54,732 bases of DNA, taken from NCBI GenBank assembly GCA_903888345.1, contig CAISTG010000053.1, forward strand, positions 1 to 54,732, given 5' to 3'. A model generated the notes under the pieces. It was not told the DNA's origin. It searched no databases and saw nothing but the letters and a program-made list of their open reading frames with translations. Source of the stretch: Candidatus Buchananbacteria bacterium. GTDB lineage: Bacteria; Patescibacteriota; Patescibacteriia; 2-01-FULL-39-33. Made by a program: the position numbers and the translations under genes. The number at the start of each line of letters is the position of its first letter. Within the stretch, counting starts at the first letter, position 1. Of this stretch, positions 49,332-54,732 are shown piece after piece.

Positions 49332-51131
49332 TTATTCCAATATTGCTTTGATGCGTCTAACGCCGGAAGAACTCGATTCTTCTTTCAGAATCTTAAAGTG
49401 TCGTAGCTCGCTAGTCTTGTTAGCGTGAGGACCGCCGCAAATCTCTTTGGAGAAACATGAAGCGTCTTTCGAATGGCCACCAACAGAATAGACCTTAACT
49501 AGGTTGCCATATTTATTTTCAAATATTCCCATTGCTCCCCTTTCCTTGGCTTCATCTAAAGTCATTTCTTCAGCTACCACCGGTAAGTCTAATTGGATTT
49601 GTTCATTAACTAAATCTTCAACTTCTTTAAGTTGCTCCGCTGTCATTTTATCAGGATGAGAAAAGTCATAGCGAATTCTCTCGGCGGTAATATTAGAACC
49701 GCGTTGAAAAACATGATCGCCCAAAACCTTACGTAAGGCTGCCGACATCAAATGAGTCGCCGTATGCATGCGTGTCGTAATTTCTGAATTATCAGCTAAG
49801 CCACCTTTGAATTTTTTTTCCGCACCTTGTCGTGAGAGTTCTTGATGCTTCGCAAATTCCTTTTGCACTTCTTCTTGATCCAAATGCCAACCCTTTTCTT
49901 TGGCTAATTCGATTGTCATTTCAATTGGGAAACCATAAGTCGCAAACAAGGTAAAGGCATCAGTCGCAGAAATTTTACATTTATCACTATTATCTCCAAT
50001 CGGACAAGTTTTTAATTTGGCAAAACGGGCTAAGCCTTTCTCCAGAGTAGCGTTAAACTTCTCTTCTTCTTTTAATAATTCCTCCATGATAAACTCGCGC
50101 TTTTCACGGAGCTCCTTGTAGAATCCGCCCATTAAATCAATAACAGCTTCGGCAATTTGCGGTGTAAACGGAGTATTCATTCCAAGTTCATTACCATATC
50201 TAATGGCGCGGCGAATCAATCGGCGCAAAACATAACCTTGCTCAACATTAGATGGGGCGACATTATCGGCCAACATGAAGGTTGCTGCACGCAAATGATC
50301 AGCAATGATTCTGACCGGCTTGATTTCTTCCGGTTGCAAATCTTCCGGTACGCCACCAAACAGAGCGCATACTTGCGCCACAATCGAAAACAACGGATCA
50401 ACATCATAAGCTGAAGTTTTGCCGGCTAAGGTCGCGACCGTACGTTCGACCCCCATTCCCGTATCGACGTTCTTTTGTTCTAATTCTACATATTCGCCCG
50501 TTGCCGTCTTATTATAGATCATGAAGACATCATTCCAAATTTCCACCCAACGTTTGTCGGTGCCATCAAAAGTCTCCGGTGCTTCCTCATCGCCGGACCA
50601 ATAAAACATTTCGGTATCGGGACCACAGGGACCAGTTTGACCAGCCGGACCCCACCAATTATCTTCTTTACCCAAGTAGGCAATGCGCTGCGGGTTAACT
50701 CCCAATTCCTGCCAGGTCTTGGCCGACTCTTCATCGCGTGCAATTAAATCATCACCACCAAAAACAGAAACAGCAAATTTCTCAAGCGGAATATTTAAAA
50801 CTTTAGTTAAAAATTCGAAGCTGAATTGAATCGCCTCTTTTTTGCCATAATCACCCAACGACCAATTGCCCAACATCTCAAAAAAGGTCAAATGCCAAGC
50901 ATCGCCGACTTCATCAATGTCACCAGTGCGGATACATTTTTGCACATCGGTTAAACGTGTTCCGGCAGGATGCTTTTCACCCAAAAGATAAGGCACTAGC
51001 GGATGCATGCCAGCAGTCGTAAATAAAGCAGTTGGGTCATTTTCCGGTACGATTGGCGCACCAGGAATAATATAGTGTCCCTTGCTTTCGAAGAATTCTA
51101 AATATTTGTGTTTGAGATCTTTGGCTGTCAT
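49332..51131 (-). CDS. alaS: Alanyl-tRNA synthetase, short form without C-Ala domain
   Basis: 599 residues against about 875 in E. coli. Class II catalytic core (TTAGMHPLVPYLLGEKHP, DAWHLTFFEMLGNWS, AGQTGPCGPDTEMFYW), tRNA-binding helices and the editing domain (HTATHLMSAALRKVLG with the HxxxH zinc site; CGGPHANKTSELRHFKI) are complete (key residues only). It stops right after the editing domain; the C-Ala/DHHA1 region that dimerises and helps tRNA binding is missing. It is intact at that end, not frameshifted. A repeat lies upstream. Confidence 0.95.
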   Translation of the reverse strand: MTAKDLKHKYLEFFESKGHYIIPGAPIVPENDPTALFTTAGMHPLVPYLLGEKHPAGTRLTDVQKCIRTGDIDEVGDAWHLTFFEMLGNWSLGDYGKKEAIQFSFEFLTKVLNIPLEKFAVSVFGGDDLIARDEESAKTWQELGVNPQRIAYLGKEDNWWGPAGQTGPCGPDTEMFYWSGDEEAPETFDGTDKRWVEIWNDVFMIYNKTATGEYVELEQKNVDTGMGVERTVATLAGKTSAYDVDPLFSIVAQVCALFGGVPEDLQPEEIKPVRIIADHLRAATFMLADNVAPSNVEQGYVLRRLIRRAIRYGNELGMNTPFTPQIAEAVIDLMGGFYKELREKREFIMEELLKEEEKFNATLEKGLARFAKLKTCPIGDNSDKCKISATDAFTLFATYGFPIEMTIELAKEKGWHLDQEEVQKEFAKHQELSRQGAEKKFKGGLADNSEITTRMHTATHLMSAALRKVLGDHVFQRGSNITAERIRYDFSHPDKMTAEQLKEVEDLVNEQIQLDLPVVAEEMTLDEAKERGAMGIFENKYGNLVKVYSVGGHSKDASCFSKEICGGPHANKTSELRHFKILKEESSSSGVRRIKAILE

Positions 51132-51141
51132 AGTTGTTAGT

Positions 51142-51209
51142 TAGAAAGTTAAAAGTCAATAAAGTATATAAGTTCTGCAAGCTTTAAACTTTACAGACTT
51201 TATACTTTT
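51142..51209. repeat. AAAGT-family repeat upstream of alaS
   Basis: Inverted repeat including TTTAAACTTTACAGACTTT, the reverse complement of the 18686 copy core. Confidence 0.6.
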
Positions 51210-51255
51210 GGCTACTTAATGTCTAAATCATAATATATTTAAGTAAAATTGGCAA

Positions 51256-51290
51256 GAAAAAAACCGTTCCAGTCTTTTGACTGAAACGGC
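51256..51290 (-). terminator. Terminator of the plsC operon
   Basis: CCGTTCCAGTC / GACTGAAACGG stem (51264-51289, one mismatch), then seven or eight T/A-rich bases with T run on the minus strand. Confidence 0.85.
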
Positions 51291-51311
51291 ATAAATTAAA
51301 GTTCAATTCTC

Positions 51312-51533
51312 TTATTCGACAATCACTATCGGGCAGCAATCCGGACAATCAACTTCGATGCCGAAGCCGCTGCAATCGACAACGGTCTTTTTGCTACCGT
51401 TACATTTGGCACAAACTCCCGGAACTCCAGTTTCACCAGTGCCCTTGCATTCCGGGCATTCCGTTTCGACTAAAGCTCCTAAAAAATTCGCATGAACGTG
51501 CTTAGTCCCCTTACAGGTATTGCAAGTTGCCAT
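51312..51533 (-). CDS. Stand-alone DnaJ-type zinc-finger protein
   Basis: 73 residues with four CxxC motifs: CNTCKGTK, CPECKGTGE, CAKCNGSKK and CPDC. This is the DnaJ cysteine-rich domain pattern (CxxCxGxG), without a J domain. Such small proteins may hold zinc and bind unfolded protein or act as thiol redox modules. TAGGAGAGAACG gives the start. Last gene of the plsC operon. Confidence 0.75.
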   Translation of the reverse strand: MATCNTCKGTKHVHANFLGALVETECPECKGTGETGVPGVCAKCNGSKKTVVDCSGFGIEVDCPDCCPIVIVE

Positions 51534-51568
51534 CGTTCTCTCCTACGGTTTTTACATTTTAATAATAA

Positions 51569-51787
51569 TTAGAGCCCGAACTTCTTAGCATTGGCCAAAA
51601 AGTTTCTGATATTTTTCGGTCGCCAGGCATAAAAGATCCCGGTGTGATGCCAGGCCCAGATACCGGCCGCCGCAACCAATATAAAAAAGATGCTGTGATA
51701 TTTGATGGCACTATAAATCACGACAATTTCAGCGGTTAAAATCAAAAGATCGGCCAACATCGCTGATACTTGCAGCACATATCTCAT
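51569..51787 (-). CDS. Small membrane protein with GIWAWxxTGIF motif, paralogue 2
   Basis: 72 residues, TM at about 8-28 and 31-52. GIWAWHHTGIFYAWRPKNIRNFL matches GIWAWQRTGIFLSWRPAEIKAYL of the gene upstream (key positions W, T, GIF, WRP, I). Its ATG overlaps the upstream stop (ATGA). Tandem duplicates of unknown function in the plsC operon. Confidence 0.7.
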   Translation of the reverse strand: MRYVLQVSAMLADLLILTAEIVVIYSAIKYHSIFFILVAAAGIWAWHHTGIFYAWRPKNIRNFLANAKKFGL

Positions 51788-52029
51788 CGTCGGTGTTCCT
51801 CCGGATTCGTCGTCTCCTCCTGATAGTCATTCAAATAAGCCTTGATCTCGGCTGGCCGCCAAGATAAGAAAATTCCTGTCCTTTGCCAGGCCCAAATGCC
51901 ACCAATTAAAAGCGCAAATTCGAACAGGCTTTGATCGGCAATGACGTAATATCCGAGCGCTAGTAGAACGCAAAAATATATGAATTCAATTGCCATCATA
52001 ATGCCGAGCTGCAAATATTTTACATTCAT
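51784..52029 (-). CDS. Small membrane protein with GIWAWxxTGIF motif, paralogue 1
   Basis: 81 residues, TM at about 10-30 and 35-55, then a soluble acidic tail (LNDYQEETTNPEEHRR). Its ATG overlaps the plsC stop (TAATG), so it is coupled to plsC. The motif shared with paralogue 2 lies at the membrane exit. No family recognised. Confidence 0.7.
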   Translation of the reverse strand: MNVKYLQLGIMMAIEFIYFCVLLALGYYVIADQSLFEFALLIGGIWAWQRTGIFLSWRPAEIKAYLNDYQEETTNPEEHRR

Positions 52030-52784
52030 TATCCGTCTCCCGGTTTATTGCTTAAGCCAGCCTTACCAGCCACAATTTTAGCTTTGACTAAATTTGTTAT
52101 GCCGGCAATTCCCGACCGTTCATACTCTTTTATATATACCGCATACGGTAGTGGCTCAAGAAATCTCAAGGTTATGATATTAGGACTAATCAGCCAACTA
52201 TTGCGATTCCAAGACTGGAAAGTGCCACGCACCACGCAAGGCACAATCGTAACTTTAGTATTTTTCGCCAAATGGGCAGCACCAGACTTGAATTCTTGAA
52301 CTTCACCATTGTCCGATCGCCGTCCTTCCGGACAAACCACAATGGATTCACCGCGAGCTACAGCTTTTTCTGCCTCACTAACCGAACCGATGGCTTTAAG
52401 ATGATTATTGCGCTCAACGGGAATTACCCCATGTAGCCACATCATCCAACCCCAAATTGGCAAATAGAAATAGTTCTTAGCGCACAAACCAGTGGCACGA
52501 TCCTTTAAGGTATAGCCCATAAGCAAGGCATCGAAAAGCGATTCATGGTTTAGCAAATACAGATAAGGACCATTCTTCTGATCCGGATAATTGCCCTCGA
52601 TCTTAACCTTTTGACCAGCGACGCGCAAGCACCACCAAGCCCAAGGCCTAACCCAATAACGCCACAGAAATTTCCGCGGTAAAACTAACAATAATATTAA
52701 ATATGAAAGCGAGAAGCTTAGAGCCGAGACGACTAGTGCTAGTAAAAGAAATAATGACCGCAGCCAAACACCTAACGAATTCAT
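52029..52784 (-). CDS. plsC: 1-acyl-sn-glycerol-3-phosphate acyltransferase (PlsC-like)
   Basis: 251 residues from ATG 52784, preceded by AAAGGAGAATCAAACA; a TTG eight codons earlier lies before that site and is rejected. TM at about 9-34. Motif I NHESLFDALL (His and Asp), motif III PEGRRS (PEGTRS in most), and VPCVVRG. It transfers an acyl chain to lysophosphatidate or similar. Many CPR lack fatty-acid synthesis, so scavenged acyl groups are likely the substrate (inference). First gene of a four-gene operon. Confidence 0.86.
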   Translation of the reverse strand: MNSLGVWLRSLFLLLALVVSALSFSLSYLILLLVLPRKFLWRYWVRPWAWWCLRVAGQKVKIEGNYPDQKNGPYLYLLNHESLFDALLMGYTLKDRATGLCAKNYFYLPIWGWMMWLHGVIPVERNNHLKAIGSVSEAEKAVARGESIVVCPEGRRSDNGEVQEFKSGAAHLAKNTKVTIVPCVVRGTFQSWNRNSWLISPNIITLRFLEPLPYAVYIKEYERSGIAGITNLVKAKIVAGKAGLSNKPGDG

Positions 52785-52801
52785 TGTTTGATTCTCCTTT
52801 A

Positions 52802-52886
52802 AGCGCAATTAACGCTATTGTTAAGGGACAAGATTCATCTCAATCTATCATAAAAATGATTAAATGTCAACCCAATTAATTGCGCT
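52802..52886. promoter_or_regulatory. Inverted repeats flanking the plsC promoter
   Basis: AGCGCAATTAA (52802-52812) and its exact complement TTAATTGCGCT (52876-52886) enclose the promoter. ATTGTTAAGGGAC (52817-52829; minus GTCCCTTAACAAT) is a version of the shared element. Confidence 0.5.
52842..52870 (-). promoter_or_regulatory. plsC operon promoter
   Basis: Minus-strand TTGACA (52870-52865), 17-bp spacer ending TGA (extended), TAGATT (52847-52842). Confidence 0.75.
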
Positions 52887-52916
52887 GGCGCATTGCTGAG
52901 TCAGTATTTAACAAGA

Positions 52917-54008
52917 TCAACTAATAATACCACCGCCAAGCAAGCAATCCCGATCATAAAAAACGATTGATTGGCCAGCAGTCGCCGCATGTGGCGGAGC
53001 CTTAAATTCTGCCACTAATTTTGTGCCGATTTTTTTGATGGTGCAATCAACGGCTTTTGTTCGATAGCGAATTTGCGCCTGACAGACTAATGGTAATTTC
53101 GGTGCACCAGCTAACCAATTGACTGACTTAAAAAATATTTGATGATTTAATAGTTTTAGATTGTCAGAATTTTTCGACACCACCAATTGATTGCTGCGAC
53201 GTTTGAATTCAATTACATACCAAGGTCCACCTGACAACCCTAATCCAGTCCGTTGTCCTAAGGTATAAAATACTAAACCCCGATGCTGCCCCAGGACTTT
53301 TCCCGATTCGTCGATAATTTTACCAGTCTTTGGCTTTAAGTATTGCTTTAAAAAATCATTGTGGCTTTTACCAACAAAACAAACTTCCTGACTATCGGCC
53401 TTATCATGAATTTTTAACTTTAATTTCTTAGCCCTGGCCCGAATTTCACTTTTTTGATAATCAGCCAATGGGAATAATAAATGTTTGAGCTGTTGTTGTT
53501 TTAAGTTGTATAAGAAATAGGTCTGATCTTTATCCTTGGCTGTTGGCCGCTGTAAACCGTAAATCTTATTTATTTTATTCGTAATTTGTAATTCGCAATT
53601 CGTAATTTTAACATAATGGCCGGTGGCTAAATAGTCGGCACCAAAAACAGTCTGAGCATATTTAAGTAATAAATCAAACTTGATAAATTTATTACAAGCC
53701 ACACAAGGATTAGGCGTATGTCCAATTTTATATTCATTAATAAATTCATCAACAATAGTTTTCTTAAATTCTTTACCAAAATTAACTTTATGAATCGGGA
53801 TATCCAAAACACGAGCGACTTCTTGCGCTTCATGAAAAGACTCCAATGAACAGCAACGGTTTTCGCCGTAATCAACACCTGAGGGATACCAGAATTGCAT
53901 GAAGACACCGATCACCTCATAACCCTGCTGTTTTAATAATGCCGCGGCCACGGACGAATCAACTCCGCCCGACATGGCCACAACTACCTTCGGTTTATTT
54001 TTAATCAT
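52917..54008 (-). CDS. mnmA: tRNA 2-thiouridylase MnmA, with in-frame repeat insertion
   Basis: 363 residues. PP-loop AMSGGVDSSVAAALL (11-25), first catalytic Cys in TPNPCVACNK, second in SQEVCFVG, and LATGHYVKI, KDKDQTYFLYNL. It thiolates U34 of tRNA Lys, Glu and Gln, so tRNA-Gln(UUG) here is a likely substrate. Between GHYVKI and YGLQR it has TNCELQITNKINK, longer than usual, encoded by an ATTACGAATT-type repeat also found intergenically. Confidence 0.95.
   Translation of the reverse strand: MIKNKPKVVVAMSGGVDSSVAAALLKQQGYEVIGVFMQFWYPSGVDYGENRCCSLESFHEAQEVARVLDIPIHKVNFGKEFKKTIVDEFINEYKIGHTPNPCVACNKFIKFDLLLKYAQTVFGADYLATGHYVKITNCELQITNKINKIYGLQRPTAKDKDQTYFLYNLKQQQLKHLLFPLADYQKSEIRARAKKLKLKIHDKADSQEVCFVGKSHNDFLKQYLKPKTGKIIDESGKVLGQHRGLVFYTLGQRTGLGLSGGPWYVIEFKRRSNQLVVSKNSDNLKLLNHQIFFKSVNWLAGAPKLPLVCQAQIRYRTKAVDCTIKKIGTKLVAEFKAPPHAATAGQSIVFYDRDCLLGGGIIS
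53575..53610. repeat. ATTACGAATT-type repeat inside mnmA
   Basis: Reverse complement reads AATTACGAATT...AATTACGAATAAA; compare 17266-17293. It is translated in frame. Confidence 0.55.
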
Positions 54009-54068
54009 ATTTAATAGAATAGTTTAATACATTTAAACGAATTTAGCAAGACACCAGCGGCACCGCCC

Positions 54069-54097
54069 TTGACAAAAGACGATCGATTGCTTAGTAT
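54069..54097 (+). promoter_or_regulatory. Promoter of the 54148 gene
   Basis: TTGACA (54069-54074), 17-bp spacer, TAGTAT (54092-54097). Confidence 0.7.
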
Positions 54098-54147
54098 ATG
54101 AAATACCGTTCCTTTTGATCCGAACATCAACCAGAGGAGATCAGCGC

Positions 54148-54477
54148 ATGCCGAAGTCCAAACTGAAAAAAATTAAACATGCCATTGGTTTTTTCTTGTC
54201 CGTCGGCCGTCTCAAAAAACCTGCCGAACAAGTTCCGCACAAAGAGTACGGCTTTATCGTTAAGCGAGATGGTGTTTATGATTACATGATCATGAACTTA
54301 CCCGAGGGTTATGATATCAACAAAGGCGAACTTGACGAATGGGCATGCATAGTTGAATGTCGAAAGATGACTGACAAGTTCACTGAGAAGAAACTCAAGA
54401 AACAAGTTGCCCTCTTCAACGAACGTTACCAGGAAAAACTTGCGAAACTCGAGCGAAAAGCACGCAAACATCATTGA
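54148..54477 (+). CDS. Small basic protein, unknown
   Basis: 109 residues from ATG 54148, set by AGAGGAGATCAGCGC; the in-frame ATG at 54115 is upstream of that site. Lys-rich at both ends (MPKSKLKKIKHAIGFF; KLERKARKHH) with a central domain containing EYGFIVKRDGVYDYMIM and GELDEWACIVECRK (two Cys). No TM. Own promoter and terminator. No family recognised. Confidence 0.68.
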   Translation: MPKSKLKKIKHAIGFFLSVGRLKKPAEQVPHKEYGFIVKRDGVYDYMIMNLPEGYDINKGELDEWACIVECRKMTDKFTEKKLKKQVALFNERYQEKLAKLERKARKHH

Positions 54478-54485
54478 TCCTTACG

Positions 54486-54512
54486 CCTTGACCCAAACGG
54501 TCAAGGTTTTTT
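54486..54512 (+). terminator. Terminator of the 54148 gene
   Basis: CCTTGACC / GGTCAAGG stem (54486-54506), then six T. Confidence 0.85.
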
Positions 54513-54622
54513 ATTTCGTTGATTGGCTAGATGTTTTCCAGCAATTGTAACTATATTTTATCATAATAGGTCGACTAAACCAACGACTATTTTTTTTGTT
54601 TTAAGCACATACATATGGCGGA

Positions 54623-54732
54623 TTAGTTATTAATTAATAACATCTCATTTGGAGTCTTCCCGCCTAAGGCACAATGCTCCAAATTATTGTAATAAATATT
54701 CCAGACTTTAATAGATCTCCTTAATCCTAATA
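54623..54732 (-). CDS. Transposase, C-terminal fragment, cut by window edge
   Basis: The minus strand is open from the window edge to TAA at 54623-54625. The residues include VWNIYYNNLEHCALGGKTP and NEML, the end of an rve integrase core (YYN...H.ALGG.TP.E) of IS481/IS3-type transposases. The start lies outside the window. Stop and frame look intact. Confidence 0.68.
   Translation of the reverse strand, partial: LGLRRSIKVWNIYYNNLEHCALGGKTPNEMLLINN

Overview
The window reads as a piece of a Patescibacteria (Candidate Phyla Radiation) genome, most like a Parcubacteria-type lineage. This is inference from gene content: a stripped ribosomal operon, a short alanyl-tRNA synthetase, an RNA polymerase alpha subunit without its usual C-terminal domain, a CDP-archaeol-synthase-family enzyme, scattered surface-glycan genes and many orphan small membrane proteins. 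TGA is used as a stop (for example tdk and the 174-residue gene at 24594), so this is not a code-25 (UGA=Gly) lineage. Both ends of the window fall inside transposase 3' ends, as expected if an assembly broke at insertion sequences.

Layout. 1-2.4 kb: transposase remnant, O-antigen-ligase-like protein and glycosyltransferase. 2.4-5.8 kb: rplU, secF, secD. 5.9-7.3 kb: CarS-like enzyme, small membrane protein, thymidine kinase. 7.4-9.6 kb: pyrB leading an operon with a 24-residue membrane peptide and two related zinc/membrane proteins. 9.7-12 kb: flippase and glycosyltransferase. 12-19.9 kb: gap, a GspE/PilB ATPase, an orphan, PSP1/RicT, tsf, rpsB, rpmE, prfA. 19.9-24 kb: two orphans, prmC, EamA transporter, rplY and a zinc-ribbon protein. 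24.1-26.2 kb: radical SAM/SPASM operon with two paralogous partners. 26.2-32.3 kb: uvrD-like helicase-nuclease, S51 peptidase, ABC permease, rodA. 32.4-35.7 kb: two orphans, metK under a SAM-I riboswitch, and a hairpin-rich tRNA-Gln locus. 35.7-43 kb: recR, a pseudouridine synthase, a glycosyltransferase and a 1755-residue transglutaminase-like repeat protein. 43.1-47.8 kb: the infA-rpmJ-rpsM-rpsK-rpsD-rpoA-rplQ-rplM-rpsI operon. 48-54.7 kb: orphans, alaS, a plsC operon with small membrane proteins, mnmA, an orphan and a second transposase remnant.

Regulation is unusually legible. Promoters are near-consensus (TTGACA, 16-17 bp, TAWWWT), very often with an extended -10 (TGN). Several genes appear leaderless. 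Two gene classes are visible: housekeeping genes mostly with weak or no Shine-Dalgarno, and orphan operons with strong AGGAG-type sites. Six strong promoters share a short element near the predicted +1, close to GRACYTTGACAAT.

The most interesting items are: an AT-hook-like tail in place of the RNA polymerase alpha C-terminal domain; a parvulin-like domain, apparently permuted, inside SecD; the radical SAM operon; the shared initial-transcribed element; the tRNA-Gln locus flanked by partial tRNA copies; and the giant transglutaminase-like protein.
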